Shown piece after piece: positions 44,594-54,113 of a stretch of 64,000 nt of DNA. The notes under the pieces were generated by a model. It made no database searches and was not told the origin of the DNA. It worked only from the letters and a program-made list of their open reading frames with translations. The stretch is from positions 1-64,000 of the forward strand of contig PDSA01000012.1 of assembly GCA_002748285.1 (NCBI GenBank). The letters are read 5' to 3'. The translations under genes and the position numbers were made by a program. Within the stretch, counting starts at the first letter, position 1, and every line of letters starts with the position of its first letter. The DNA is from Rhodobacterales bacterium (lineage in GTDB: Bacteria > Pseudomonadota > Alphaproteobacteria > Rhodobacterales > Rhodobacteraceae).

Positions 44594-45844
44594 CTATTCG
44601 ACGATCCCGGCCGTTTCGACCACCGCATGCATCAGCACATTGGCCCCGGCGGTGGCCCATTCTTTCGAGATCTCTTCGGCCTCGTTATGGCTGAGCCCAT
44701 CCACACAGGGGCACATCACCATCGAGGTCGGAGCCACCCGGTTGATCCAGCAGGCATCATGCCCAGCGCCGGAAATCAGGTTGCGATGCGAATAGCCCAA
44801 ACGCTCGGCAGCATTGCGCACGGCCTCGACATTGGCGTCGGCAAATTTCACCGGATCAAAGCCACCGACCTTTTCGATCTCAACCCCAAGGCCCATTTCA
44901 GCGCAAATTTCACGCGCGCCCTTGTCCAGCCGGGCTTCCATATCCTGAATCACTTCCAACTCGGGCGAGCGGAAATCGACAGTGAACACCGCCTTGCCGG
45001 GGATCACATTGCGCGAGTTGGGATAGATATCAATATGACCGGCCGCACCCACCGCATCCGGGGCGTGGGACAGGGCAATTTCATCCACCAGCTGCAAAAT
45101 CCGCGCCATGCCCAGACCGGCATTTTTGCGCATCGGCATCGGAGTCGACCCTGTATGGGCCTCCTTGCCCGTCACGGTAACTTGAGTCCAACTCAGCCCC
45201 TGACCATGGGTCACAACCCCGATATCTTTGCCCTCGGCTTCCAAAATCGGGCCTTGTTCGATATGCAGCTCAAAGAAAGCGTGCATCTTGCGTGCGCCAA
45301 CCTCTTCGTCGCCCTTCCAGCCGATGCGCTCCAGCTCATCGCCGAATTTCAGCCCTTCGGCATCTTCGATCTGATAGGCCCAGTCCTGATCCAGAACCCC
45401 GGCGAACACGCCAGAGGCCAGCATGGCCGGGGCAAAGCGGGTGCCTTCTTCGTTGGTCCAGTTGGTGACGACGATCGGGTGCTTGGTCTTGACGCCCAGA
45501 TCATTGAGCGTGCGCACCGCCTCAAGACCGCCCAGCACCCCCAGAATCCCGTCATATTTACCGCCGGTGGGCTGGGTATCCAGATGGCTACCGACATAAA
45601 CCGGCAGCGCATCCGGGTCGGTGCCTTCGCGCCGGGCAAACATATTGCCCATCTGATCAACGCCCATGGTCATGCCGGCGGCCTCGCACCAGCTCTGGAA
45701 CAGGCGGCGGCCTTCGCCATCTTCGTCAGTCAGGGTCTGGCGGTTGTTGCCCCCGGCCACTCCGGGGCCAACCTTGGCCATCTCCATCAGGCTTTCCCAC
45801 AAGCGATCGCCGTTCACCTTCATATTTGCAGCAGGTGCTGACAT
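44594..45844 (-). CDS. hyuC: N-carbamoyl-beta-alanine amidohydrolase (Zn-dependent)
   Basis: A 416-residue M20-family enzyme that hydrolyses N-carbamoyl-beta-alanine (or related carbamoyl amino acids) to beta-alanine, CO2 and ammonia, the third step of reductive pyrimidine breakdown. Metal-binding segments GSHLDTQPTGGKYDG and TNWTNEEGTRFAP are present, as are HIEQGPILE and GAGHDACWINR. It lies between the aminotransferase (51-bp gap) and the GH114-like gene (1-bp gap) and is probably in one transcript with both. Confidence 0.94.
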   Translation of the reverse strand: MSAPAANMKVNGDRLWESLMEMAKVGPGVAGGNNRQTLTDEDGEGRRLFQSWCEAAGMTMGVDQMGNMFARREGTDPDALPVYVGSHLDTQPTGGKYDGILGVLGGLEAVRTLNDLGVKTKHPIVVTNWTNEEGTRFAPAMLASGVFAGVLDQDWAYQIEDAEGLKFGDELERIGWKGDEEVGARKMHAFFELHIEQGPILEAEGKDIGVVTHGQGLSWTQVTVTGKEAHTGSTPMPMRKNAGLGMARILQLVDEIALSHAPDAVGAAGHIDIYPNSRNVIPGKAVFTVDFRSPELEVIQDMEARLDKGAREICAEMGLGVEIEKVGGFDPVKFADANVEAVRNAAERLGYSHRNLISGAGHDACWINRVAPTSMVMCPCVDGLSHNEAEEISKEWATAGANVLMHAVVETAGIVE

Positions 45845-45895
45845 ATCTATTCTCCCTATTGTTATTTTTATCTTTTTATTATGGTCGCCCCTCTT

Positions 45896-47224
45896 TTATT
45901 CGAGCTTTTTCAGCACATTGGTGAGGGTGTCGAACAGTTGGTCAATCTGCGCCTTGTTGATGATCAACGGTGGTGACAGCGCGATGATATCGCCAGTGGT
46001 GCGGATCAACAGCCCCTGATCATACGCCGCCAGGAACGCATCAAAAGCGCGCTTGGTCGGGGCGCCGGGGATGGGCTCGAGCTCAATCGCGCCGATCAGA
46101 CCTTCGTTGCGGATGTCGATCACATGCGGCAACCCTTTCAGATTGTGCAGCGCGTCTTCCCAATAGCCAGCCAGAGAAGCGGCATTTTCAAACAGCCCAT
46201 CCTCGCGATAGGTTTGCAGAGTCGCCAGCCCGCAGGCGCAGGCAATCGGGTTGCCGGAATAGGTATAGCCGTGGAACAGCTCGATCGCTTCTTCCGGGCC
46301 GGTCATAAAGGCATCATGGATCGCGCCAGTGGTCAGCACGGCACCCATCGGGATCACGCCATTGGTCAGACCCTTGGCGGTGGTGATCATGTCGGGCATC
46401 ACGCCGAAATGATCCGCCGCAAAATTGCTGCCCAAACGGCCAAAGCCGGTGATGACCTCGTCAAAGATCAGCAAAATGCCGTGCTTGGTGCAGATATCGC
46501 GCAGCTTTTGCAGATACCCCTTAGGCGGAATCAGAACGCCGGTCGAACCCGCAATCGGCTCGACAATCACGGCAGCGATGTTTTCCGCGCCATGCAGGGT
46601 CACGATGTTTTCCAGATTATCGGCCAGATAAGCGCCATGTTCGGGCTGGCCGCGGGTAAAGGCGTTTTGCTCGGGCATATGGGTGTGGGGCATATGATCA
46701 ACCCCAGTCAGCAGAGAGCCAAAGAATTTGCGGTTGTTCACAATCCCGCCCACCGAGATCCCACCGAAATTCACCCCATGATACCCACGCTCGCGCCCGA
46801 TCAGCCGGGTGCGGGTGCCTTCACCCCGGGCCCGGTGATAGGCCAGCGCAATTTTCAACGCGGTTTCAACACTTTCGGAACCGGAATTGGTGAAAAACAC
46901 ATGCTCCATCGGATCGGGGGCCAGATCGCGCAGCACGGTCGCCAGCTCGAACGCTTTGGGGTGGCCCATCTGGAAGGCCGGCGCATAATCCAGCTCAGCC
47001 GCCTGCTTGGCAATCGCTTCGACAATCAGCGGGCTTTTGTGGCCTGCATTCACGCACCACAGCCCGGCCGAACCATCCATCACATCGCGGCCATCGGCGG
47101 TCTTGTAATACATGCCCTCGGCCGAAACAAACATCCGTGGGTTTTTCTTGAACTGACGGTTGGATGTAAACGGCATCCAGAAGGCAGACAGATCATTGGG
47201 GGCATTCGCAGTATCATGTGTCAT
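45896..47224 (-). CDS. Omega-amino acid (beta-alanine)-pyruvate aminotransferase
   Basis: A 442-residue class III PLP aminotransferase, likely taking beta-alanine or 3-aminoisobutyrate from pyrimidine breakdown to the semialdehyde. PLP-binding lysine lies in TTAKGLTNGV; FTNSGSESVETALK, GYHGVNFGGIS and IFDEVITGFGR are conserved. GAGG lies 8 bases before the ATG at 47224 (MTHDTANAP); the ATG at 47230 is too close, and one at 47254 falls inside the operator. The RutR-type operator at 47247-47262 is just upstream, so the cluster is probably repressed by the divergent TetR protein. Confidence 0.92.
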   Translation of the reverse strand: MTHDTANAPNDLSAFWMPFTSNRQFKKNPRMFVSAEGMYYKTADGRDVMDGSAGLWCVNAGHKSPLIVEAIAKQAAELDYAPAFQMGHPKAFELATVLRDLAPDPMEHVFFTNSGSESVETALKIALAYHRARGEGTRTRLIGRERGYHGVNFGGISVGGIVNNRKFFGSLLTGVDHMPHTHMPEQNAFTRGQPEHGAYLADNLENIVTLHGAENIAAVIVEPIAGSTGVLIPPKGYLQKLRDICTKHGILLIFDEVITGFGRLGSNFAADHFGVMPDMITTAKGLTNGVIPMGAVLTTGAIHDAFMTGPEEAIELFHGYTYSGNPIACACGLATLQTYREDGLFENAASLAGYWEDALHNLKGLPHVIDIRNEGLIGAIELEPIPGAPTKRAFDAFLAAYDQGLLIRTTGDIIALSPPLIINKAQIDQLFDTLTNVLKKLE

Positions 47225-47246
47225 GGCCATTTCCTCATCTCTATAA

Positions 47247-47262
47247 TTTACCATTTGGTCAG
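47247..47262. promoter_or_regulatory. RutR-type operator
   Basis: TTTACCATTTGGTCAG matches the RutR consensus TTGACCA-N2-TGGTCAA at 12 of 14 fixed positions (TTtACCATTTGGTCAg). It lies 23 bp ahead of the aminotransferase start, between it and the divergent TetR gene. Confidence 0.7.
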
Positions 47263-47424
47263 AATAACGCTATCAGAGCCGCCTTATCAGTCAAGCAATT
47301 CGTGACATTTCGCCAAATCCGGGCCAAAAAACTGCACCATTGCACAATTTATGGTGGCCCTCAGCCCTGTAGCCGTTAAAATAGTGACCCGAGCAGCACG
47401 GGCTTTTGCCCCAAAGGATGGGTT

Positions 47425-48036
47425 ATGACCAAGCCACCCAAGCAGACACGCATTCAGAAAAAGAATCGGGAAACCATTTTAAACGCGGCCTTAGACGTGT
47501 TTTCGCAGTTCGGGTTTCGCGGATCAACCCTGGATCAGATCGCCAAAGCGGCCAATCTGTCCAAACCGAATCTGCTCTATTATTTCCCCTCGAAAGAAGC
47601 GATTCATGTCGAGCTGCTCTCACGACATATGAGCATCTGGCTCGACCCGCTGCGTGATCTCAACCCCGATGGCGAGCCCAGGGCCGAGATTTTGGCCTAT
47701 GTCAAACGCAAGCTGGAAATGAGCCGGGTCTCGCCGCGCGAAAGCCGGTTGTTTGCCAATGAAGTCTTGCAGGGCGCACCGCGGATCATGGATGTGATCA
47801 AAGGCGAGTTGAAACAGCTGACCGATAAGAAAGCCGCGCTGATTGCTGGCTGGATGCAGCAGGGCAAAATAGCCCGGGTTGACCCCTATCATCTGCTGTT
47901 TTCGATCTGGTCCCTCACCCAGCATTATGCCGATTTCGAAGTCCAGGTGCGCACCATCCTGCCGAACAAAAGCGACCCCTTCCCCGAGGCTGAACATTAC
48001 CTGAACATCCTGTTCGACAAGTTGCTTAAGGTTTAA
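47425..48036 (+). CDS. RutR-like TetR-family regulator
   Basis: A 203-residue TetR repressor. The DNA-binding domain (about 15-60) reads RETILNAALDVFSQFGFRGS then LDQIAKAANLSKPNLLYYFP. The C-terminal domain with MDVIKGELKQLTDKKAALI and IWSLTQHYADF matches the RutR/YcdC type, whose ligand is uracil or thymine. It is divergent from the pyrimidine genes, with a RutR-type operator at 47247-47262. GGATGGGTT precedes the ATG. Its role as their repressor is inferred from family, site and position. Confidence 0.88.
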   Translation: MTKPPKQTRIQKKNRETILNAALDVFSQFGFRGSTLDQIAKAANLSKPNLLYYFPSKEAIHVELLSRHMSIWLDPLRDLNPDGEPRAEILAYVKRKLEMSRVSPRESRLFANEVLQGAPRIMDVIKGELKQLTDKKAALIAGWMQQGKIARVDPYHLLFSIWSLTQHYADFEVQVRTILPNKSDPFPEAEHYLNILFDKLLKV

Positions 48037-48138
48037 CTCAAATCCATTGCATTTTGTTGCGGATGTTTACCCATAGGTGGTGAAGTTCCTGTATAATGAA
48101 CCCACGTCGGTGGGGGCGCTGATTCACGGAGCAGCGAT

Positions 48139-48555
48139 ATGCTTATCTTACCAGGAACCATGCCTGTGGCCCCGGCACCGGAACACAGCCTTGCCGCTGT
48201 TGACACCGCATCGCCTGTGAAAACCGTCACAGCCGCCACGGCACCGACCAAAATCCGTAACGAAACCAGAGGCGATACCGGCCCCGGGGGCGATGCCCAA
48301 AACGAGTCCAAAGAATTCAAACGGCCTCCAACGCCGCCCGACCCGGATAAACCCACCGGGCCGCCTCCGGCCTTCGATGCCAATCTGCTGGAGGCCGAGC
48401 GCCAAAAGCAGCTGGCAGGCGCGGTGTTTGAGGCCGAGACCGACCCGGCGCAAGAGACCCCGAAAGCCGAGGACGGGCATCGGGCGCCTCTCTACGACAC
48501 CCCTTATACCGAAGCCGAAAAGCCCGAAGCGCATCAGGTCGATCTGGCCTTATAG
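48139..48555 (+). CDS. Proline-rich hypothetical protein
   Basis: A 138-residue protein of low complexity, rich in Pro, Ala, Glu and Asp (FKRPPTPPDPDKPTGPPPAF; QETPKAEDGHRAPLYDTPYT). No membrane helix, signal peptide or known domain is seen; it is probably disordered. ACGGAGCAGCG precedes the ATG. I recall similar short disordered proteins in Rhodobacterales, without a known function. Confidence 0.55.
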   Translation: MLILPGTMPVAPAPEHSLAAVDTASPVKTVTAATAPTKIRNETRGDTGPGGDAQNESKEFKRPPTPPDPDKPTGPPPAFDANLLEAERQKQLAGAVFEAETDPAQETPKAEDGHRAPLYDTPYTEAEKPEAHQVDLAL

Positions 48556-48864
48556 CCCGGCCTCACCACCATATAGCGAACAGCACGGGGGCTTTTGCGG
48601 CCCCCAACAGCCACGGGCCACACAATGGGCGGCCTGTTCAGGGCGTTTGCCGCAATGACCGGCGGCCAAACCGGGCAGCCCCGGACACGCCGCAAATCGC
48701 AATATCCACGGCATTTTCCCTCTATAGATGCGATTTCTTGCAAATTCCCCCTCAATAATCTGCCCGCAACCGCTTTTCACCCCGGCACGGCTGGCGTATA
48801 AACGATCAAAATCATTGGGCAAAAACAGACCCCAAATGCGGGTCCATAGGGATAGCAACAGACC
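48556..48864 (+). other. Intergenic stretch before accB
   Basis: No gene is recognisable. A hairpin GGGGGC (48587-48592) with GCCCCC (48600-48605) lies 31 bp past the preceding gene but lacks a T-run. The last 100 bp are AT-richer and presumably hold the accB promoter; I cannot point to convincing -35/-10 boxes. The aroQ gene often found upstream of accB is not here. Confidence 0.5.
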
Positions 48865-49344
48865 ATGACCAAAAAACCGAACACCGCCGATGTGGCTTTT
48901 ATCGAGGCGCTGGCCGCCATTCTCGACGACAAAGACATGACCGAAATTCAGGTCAAACGCATCTATGGCGAAAATGACAGCATGAATGTGCGGGTCAGCC
49001 GCAAGGTCGAAACCATCGCTGCCCCGGCGATCGCGGCTCCGGTTGCACCGGCGGCACCTGCGGCTGCCCCCGCTGCCGCACCCGCCGAAACCGAAGACCC
49101 CGCCAACCTGCCCGGTGCCGTCACCTCGCCCATGGTGGGCACGGCTTATCTGCAACCAGAGCCCAGCGCACCCACTTTCGTTTCCGTTGGCTCTTCGGTG
49201 AACGAAGGCGATACGATCCTGATCGTCGAAGCCATGAAAACCATGAACCACATCCCCGCCCCCAAAGCCGGCACGGTCAAGCGCATTCTGGTGGCCGATG
49301 GTGATGCGGTTGAATTTGGCACCCCTTTGATGATCATCGAATAG
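48865..49344 (+). CDS. accB: Biotin carboxyl carrier protein of acetyl-CoA carboxylase
   Basis: A 159-residue protein carrying biotin for fatty-acid synthesis. The biotinylation motif EAMKTMN has the modified lysine at 125. An N-terminal helical domain (1-50) and an Ala/Pro linker (51-80) lead to the biotinyl barrel (85-159, ending [10 protein letters not shown]). It is biotinylated by BirA (18177-18941) and works with AccC, encoded 12 bp downstream. Typical length. Confidence 0.96.
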   Translation: MTKKPNTADVAFIEALAAILDDKDMTEIQVKRIYGENDSMNVRVSRKVETIAAPAIAAPVAPAAPAAAPAAAPAETEDPANLPGAVTSPMVGTAYLQPEPSAPTFVSVGSSVNEGDTILIVEAMKTMNHIPAPKAGTVKRILVADGDAVEFGTPLMIIE

Positions 49345-49356
49345 GAGGCCCCGGCC

Positions 49357-50703
49357 ATGTTCGACAAAATCCTGATCGCCAATCGCGGCGAAATTGCCCT
49401 GCGTGTGATCCGCGCCTGTCGTGAAATGGGCATCAAATCGGTGGCGGTGCATTCCACCGCCGATTCGGACGCCATGCACGTGCGCATGGCTGATGAGGCC
49501 GTTTGCATCGGCCCCCCTGCCGGCAGCGACAGCTATCTGCGCATCCCCTCAATCATTGCCGCCTGCGAAGTCACCGGCGCTCAGGCAATCCATCCGGGCT
49601 ATGGCTTTCTGTCGGAAAATGCCGGGTTTGTGCAAATTATCGAAGATCACGACCTGACCTTTATCGGCCCCACCGCCGAGCATATCCGCGTCATGGGCGA
49701 CAAGATCACCGCCAAAGACACCATGAAAAAGCTGGGCGTGCCTTGTGTGCCGGGGTCCGATGGCGGAGTTGATGATGTAGAAACCGCCAAAAAGATCGGG
49801 GCCGAGCTGGGCTATCCGGTGATCGTCAAGGCCACGGCCGGCGGCGGCGGGCGCGGCATGAAGCTGGCGCTGACCGAGGCGGATATGGAAAGCGCCTTTC
49901 ACACCGCCCGCGCCGAAGCGCTGTCCGGTTTTGGCAATGACGAGGTCTATATCGAAAAATATCTGACCAAGCCGCGCCACATCGAAATTCAGGTCTTCGG
50001 CGATGGCAAGGGCCATGCGGTGCATCTGGGCGAGCGCGATTGTTCGTTGCAGCGTCGTCACCAAAAGGTGTTCGAAGAGGCTCCGGGCCCCTGCATCACC
50101 CCCGAAATGCGCGCCGAAATCGGTGAGGTCTGCGCCAAGGCGGTGGCAGGCATCAACTATATCGGTGCTGGCACCGTCGAGTTTCTGTATGAGGATGGCG
50201 AGTTTTATTTCATCGAAATGAACACCCGCCTTCAGGTCGAACATCCGGTGACCGAAGCCATTTTCGGAGTTGATCTGGTGCGCGAACAGATCCGGGTAGC
50301 CGAAGGGCTGCCGATGTCGTTCACTCAGGATGATCTCGAAGTTCAGGGTCATGCGATCGAAGTGCGGATCAACGCCGAAAAACTGCCCAATTTTACCCCT
50401 TGCCCGGGCACGATCAGCCAGTTTCACGCTCCGGGTGGTCTGGGGGTGCGGATGGATTCGGCGCTTTATGACGGCTACAAAATCCCACCTTACTACGACA
50501 GCCTGATCGGCAAGCTGATCGTGCATGGCCGCGACCGGGGCGAGGCTCTGGCTAGGCTGCACCGCGCACTTGGCGAGTTGATTATTGACGGAGTGGATAC
50601 CTCTTTGCCGCTGTTCCACGCGCTGCTGAACGAACCTGACATTCTGAACGGCGAATACAACATCCATTGGCTGGAAAAATGGTTGGAGCATAACCTGACC
50701 TAA
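49357..50703 (+). CDS. accC: Biotin carboxylase subunit of acetyl-CoA carboxylase
   Basis: A 448-residue ATP-grasp enzyme that carboxylates the biotin on Acc[21 protein letters not shown], the glycine-rich ATP loop [12 protein letters not shown], the metal-binding [14 protein letters not shown] and [19 protein letters not shown] are diagnostic. GGAGG stands before the ATG at 49357. It forms the accBC operon and is closed by the terminator at 50736-50767. Confidence 0.97.
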   Translation: MFDKILIANRGEIALRVIRACREMGIKSVAVHSTADSDAMHVRMADEAVCIGPPAGSDSYLRIPSIIAACEVTGAQAIHPGYGFLSENAGFVQIIEDHDLTFIGPTAEHIRVMGDKITAKDTMKKLGVPCVPGSDGGVDDVETAKKIGAELGYPVIVKATAGGGGRGMKLALTEADMESAFHTARAEALSGFGNDEVYIEKYLTKPRHIEIQVFGDGKGHAVHLGERDCSLQRRHQKVFEEAPGPCITPEMRAEIGEVCAKAVAGINYIGAGTVEFLYEDGEFYFIEMNTRLQVEHPVTEAIFGVDLVREQIRVAEGLPMSFTQDDLEVQGHAIEVRINAEKLPNFTPCPGTISQFHAPGGLGVRMDSALYDGYKIPPYYDSLIGKLIVHGRDRGEALARLHRALGELIIDGVDTSLPLFHALLNEPDILNGEYNIHWLEKWLEHNLT

Positions 50704-50735
50704 AGCAGTTTTTCCTCTGCCGGACATCAAGCCGG

Positions 50736-50767
50736 CCAGATCCGTGTGGGTCTGGCTGGTTTCTTTT
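50736..50767 (+). terminator. Terminator of accBC
   Basis: CCAGATCC (50736-50743) pairs with GGGTCTGG (50748-50755) around a 4-nt loop and is followed by CTGGTTTCTTTT. Confidence 0.75.
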
Positions 50768-51291
50768 GCGCGGATCGCAGGGAAACTTACGGTTTTCCGC
50801 ACGTTTTCGGGCTTGTTTTTACAATGCTTTAACATCTCGCGGCGATGTTCGCCGCATGTTCTACTTTTTGCGAAAAATCATAGAGGGGCTGCTGTCGCCA
50901 TTTGCAAGCGCGCCATCGCATCCCCCACCCCACCGCTCCGGGCTTGGGGAGCAACTGCTCTTGAGCAATACGCTGCCCCATGCGCTTGGCGCGCAATGGA
51001 TCAATCGTGGCTTCAATCCACATGAGTCACCCCCACGGCATCATCCCCCTTGGCCCGGCTAGGTTAAAAACCCGCCGCCATATCTGGCCCAAGGCCAAAC
51101 AGAGCCCGCCCAACGCCGGACGGGCGGCCTGAACGCTGCGCCTTATGCAATATAGCGGAGAATGCCATTGGGATTCGACCAAAGCCTACCGGAACTCTTG
51201 AAAACGTTTCAACGCCTTCAAAACGCTGACCGGGCTATGCAGATGCCGTTTTTGGCAGAGAGCAGCAACCGGGCAAAAGCCCAAGGTTCAC
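50768..51291. other. Long gap without a recognisable gene
   Basis: The stretch holds no frame I believe. A minus-strand frame at 50829-51023 (from MWIEATIDPLRAKRMGQRIA) has no known relatives and no ribosome-binding site. A GCCCG/CGGGC hairpin with internal mismatches lies near 51105-51130. In related genomes accC is often followed by aat, which is absent here; no scrap of it is visible. Confidence 0.5.
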
Positions 51292-52080
51292 CTATGCGTT
51301 GCGGATGATTTTGCTGAACTTTTCAAACACCGGCTCGTTCGAGCAGATGATCTCGCCATCGCCCAGAATATCGCCCCCAAGATTCAGCGGCTCGACAAGG
51401 CCACCGGCTTCCCGCACGATCACCAGACCGGCGGCCAAATCCCAGGCATTGAGGTTGCGCTCCCAAAAGCCGTCAAAGCGCCCGGCCGCGACATAGGCCA
51501 GATCCAGCGCCGCCGCCCCCCAGCGCCGCACACCGGCACAAGCGGGCAAAATCCGCGCCAGATCCTGCAAAGTCTCGGGCAAATCGGCGCGGCCGCTATG
51601 AGGCAATCCGGTGGCAAACACAGATTCGATTAGCCGCTGACGCCCCGAAACCCGCAGCCGGCTTTCATTGACCCAGGCCCCCTGCCCTTTTTCGGCAAAG
51701 AACATCTCATCCTTGACCGGATCGTAAACTACGCCAGAGACAATCTCGCCCTTATGTTCCAATGCAATGGATACCGCCCAATGGGGCAGGCCATGCAGGA
51801 AATTGGTGGTGCCATCCAGAGGGTCGACAATCCAGCGGCGGGTGGGATCCTTGCCCTCGATCGGAGCGCTTTCTTCACCTGACCAACCATAAGTAGGCCG
51901 AGCCTCGATCAGTTGCTGGTGGATAATGGCCTCAGCAGAGATATCCGCCTTGGAGACAAAATCACCCGCCCCTTTCATCGAAACCTGCAGGTTCTCAACC
52001 TCGCGGAAATCTTTCAGCAATGACCGCCCAGCCGCGCGGGCGGCTTTCTGCATCAGGTTCATATTGGCACTCATCGGCAT
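51292..52080 (-). CDS. suhB: Inositol monophosphatase family protein (SuhB-like)
   Basis: A 262-residue Mg-dependent phosphatase of the inositol monophosphatase family. The metal site reads GEESAPIEG, IVDPLDGTTNFLHG and AWDLAAGLVIVREAGG, all conserved. Bacterial members also aid rRNA processing as SuhB; which role applies cannot be told. AGGAG lies 9 bases before the ATG at 52080, and a second ATG two codons later is possible. Single gene. Confidence 0.92.
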   Translation of the reverse strand: MPMSANMNLMQKAARAAGRSLLKDFREVENLQVSMKGAGDFVSKADISAEAIIHQQLIEARPTYGWSGEESAPIEGKDPTRRWIVDPLDGTTNFLHGLPHWAVSIALEHKGEIVSGVVYDPVKDEMFFAEKGQGAWVNESRLRVSGRQRLIESVFATGLPHSGRADLPETLQDLARILPACAGVRRWGAAALDLAYVAAGRFDGFWERNLNAWDLAAGLVIVREAGGLVEPLNLGGDILGDGEIICSNEPVFEKFSKIIRNA

Positions 52081-52154
52081 ATCCGGGGGCTCCTTTCAGG
52101 GATCGTAAGGGATCAGGCATTGGCATATACGCCGATGTGGCCGCCTTGCCAAGC

Positions 52155-53060
52155 CTAACCGCGTTGTAATTTCACCGGCTCGGTGCGCGCCAGACGGATA
52201 AAATGCGCCATGAAGGGCTTGGTCAGATCATCACGGCGCACTGCGGCAAACATCCGGCGGGTCAGGCCGTCTTTGGTCAGGCGCCGGGTGACGTAATCCG
52301 AGTTGTATTTCACCTCGCGCAACACCCAATCCGGCAGCACCGCGACCCCGCGATTGGACGCCACCAGCAGCAGGATCACTGCGGTCAGTTCCACCGTGCG
52401 CAGCCCCGCCGGTTCGACTTTGGCCGGGCCGAGCAATTCGGTAAACGCATCCAGCTTGCTGCGCTCGACCGGATAGCTGATCAGGGTTTGCCCTTTGAAA
52501 TCGGCGGCCTCGATGAACGGTTTAGCCGCCAGCGGGTTTTTCGCCGATGCGATAAACAGCGGCTCGTAATCAAACAGCGGCGCAAATTCCACGCCATCCA
52601 ACTTTTCTGGGTCCGATGAGATCACCAGATCGACCTGTTCCTTGCGCAACGCTTCCAGCGCATCAAAGGACAACCCGGCGCGGATATCCACATCCACATC
52701 CGGCCAAGCCTGCCGAAACCCCTCAAGCACCGGAAACAGCCATTCAAAGCAGGCGTGGCATTCAATGGCAATATGCAGCCGCCCAGCCCGCCCGGCATTG
52801 AGCCCGGCAAAATCCTGCTCGACCGCGGCAATTTCCGGCAGCACTTTGTCCGCCAACAGCAACAGGCGCATCCCTGCAGCCGACAGTTTCAGCGGCTTGG
52901 AACGGCGCACGAACAGCTCAACCTGGGTCTGTTCCTCCAACCCCTTGATCTGGTGGCTGAGCGCGGATTGCGTGATGTGCATCATCTCGGCCGCTTTGGC
53001 CAGACCGCCGGCCTGATGAATGGCTTTGATGGCGCGTAAATGCCGTAATTCCAGATGCAT
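52155..53060 (-). CDS. metR: LysR-family regulator MetR
   Basis: A 301-residue LysR-type activator. The winged helix-turn-helix is at residues 1-60 (LELRHLRAIKAIHQAGGLAK, then AAEMMHITQSALSHQIKGLE). The effector domain has ECHACFEWLFPVLEGF, as in MetR. MetR uses homocysteine as co-inducer for methionine genes. It is divergent from metF with a perfect TGAA-N5-TTCA site in the gap (53094-53106), which supports the assignment. The ATG at 53060 gives the usual start; three extra codons upstream are possible. Confidence 0.92.
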   Translation of the reverse strand: MHLELRHLRAIKAIHQAGGLAKAAEMMHITQSALSHQIKGLEEQTQVELFVRRSKPLKLSAAGMRLLLLADKVLPEIAAVEQDFAGLNAGRAGRLHIAIECHACFEWLFPVLEGFRQAWPDVDVDIRAGLSFDALEALRKEQVDLVISSDPEKLDGVEFAPLFDYEPLFIASAKNPLAAKPFIEAADFKGQTLISYPVERSKLDAFTELLGPAKVEPAGLRTVELTAVILLLVASNRGVAVLPDWVLREVKYNSDYVTRRLTKDGLTRRMFAAVRRDDLTKPFMAHFIRLARTEPVKLQRG

Positions 53061-53093
53061 CCCGAACAAACCTCATATTAATCTTGAGAATTA

Positions 53094-53106
53094 TGAAATT
53101 GTTTCA
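53094..53106. promoter_or_regulatory. MetR binding site
   Basis: TGAAATTGTTTCA is an exact match to the MetR consensus TGAA-N5-TTCA. It is centred 55 bp ahead of the metF start and about 40 bp ahead of metR. Confidence 0.7.
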
Positions 53107-53154
53107 TCTTTACCCCCATGCGACAACCGAAGCCATAGAGAAAAGGATAGAACA

Positions 53155-54039
53155 ATGGCCAGTGACCGCCGCGGCTCCGCCCCACGCGTCAGTTTTGAAT
53201 TTTTCCCGCCGCAATCGCTGGATGCATCGTTTCGGCTGTGGGATACGGTGCGCGCACTGGCCCCGCTGAACCCCGAATTTGTCTCGGTGACCTATGGTGC
53301 CGGCGGCACCACCCGCGATCTGACCCATGACGCAGTGGCCATCATCCACAAGAATTACGGGGTCAAGGTGGCGGCGCATCTGACCTGTGTCAGTTCCACC
53401 CGCGACGAGGTGTTGCAAATCGCCGATGGCTATGCCGAGGTCGGCGTGACCGATATCGTCGCCCTGCGTGGCGATGCGCCCAAGGGGCTGGAGCGCTTCA
53501 CCGCCCATGAAGACGGCTTTGCCAATTCGATCGAGCTGGTGGAAACCCTGGCGCAAACCGGCAAGTTCAACATCCGGGTCGGTGCCTACCCTGAGCCCCA
53601 CCCCGACAGCCCCGACACCGCCGCCGATGTTAACTGGCTGAAACGCAAGGTCGATGCCGGGGCCAGCAGCGCGATAACGCAGTTCTTCTTTGAGGCCGAT
53701 ACGTTTTTCAGATTCCGCGATGCCTGTGAAAAAGCCGGGATTGATGTGCCGATCATCCCCGGAATCATGCCCATCACCAGTTGGAACGGCATCAAGCGCT
53801 TTGCCTCTGGCTGCGGCGCGTCGATCCCGGTCTGGATGCATGACGCGTATGAAAAGGCGATTCGCGATGATCGGAGTGAGCTGCTCTCGACCGCGATCTG
53901 CACCGAGTTATGTTCCGACCTGCTGGAAGGCGGGGTGGAGGATCTGCATTTCTACACCCTGAACCGCCCGGCGCTGACCCGCGATGTCTGTCATGCGCTG
54001 GGGGTTTTACCCGAAAAAGCCCTGCTGGAAGTCGCCTGA
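53155..54039 (+). CDS. metF: Methylenetetrahydrofolate reductase
   Basis: A 294-residue flavoprotein that makes methyl-tetrahydrofolate for methionine synthesis. RVSFEFFPPQS, FVSVTYGAGGTTRD, the folate/FAD segment DIVALRGDAPKG, RVGAYPEPHPDS and AITQFFFEADTFFRF are diagnostic. AAGGATAG precedes the ATG at 53155; the longer frame from 53020 would cross the operator. Divergent from metR and probably activated by it. The thioesterase gene follows after 74 bp. Confidence 0.96.
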   Translation: MASDRRGSAPRVSFEFFPPQSLDASFRLWDTVRALAPLNPEFVSVTYGAGGTTRDLTHDAVAIIHKNYGVKVAAHLTCVSSTRDEVLQIADGYAEVGVTDIVALRGDAPKGLERFTAHEDGFANSIELVETLAQTGKFNIRVGAYPEPHPDSPDTAADVNWLKRKVDAGASSAITQFFFEADTFFRFRDACEKAGIDVPIIPGIMPITSWNGIKRFASGCGASIPVWMHDAYEKAIRDDRSELLSTAICTELCSDLLEGGVEDLHFYTLNRPALTRDVCHALGVLPEKALLEVA

Positions 54040-54113
54040 TTCGCCCCGGCTTGCCTTGCCCGCCGTCAGGCGTTACCCATCGGCCATTCACAGATCTTAA
54101 CAACAGGTGCGAC

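Noticed and set aside
49549..50835. A 428-codon minus-strand frame
   Set aside because: Antisense to accC; no family features.
50829..51023. Small minus-strand frame MWIEATIDPLRAKRMG...
   Set aside because: No ribosome-binding site and no family recognised; kept only as a note in the gap entry.
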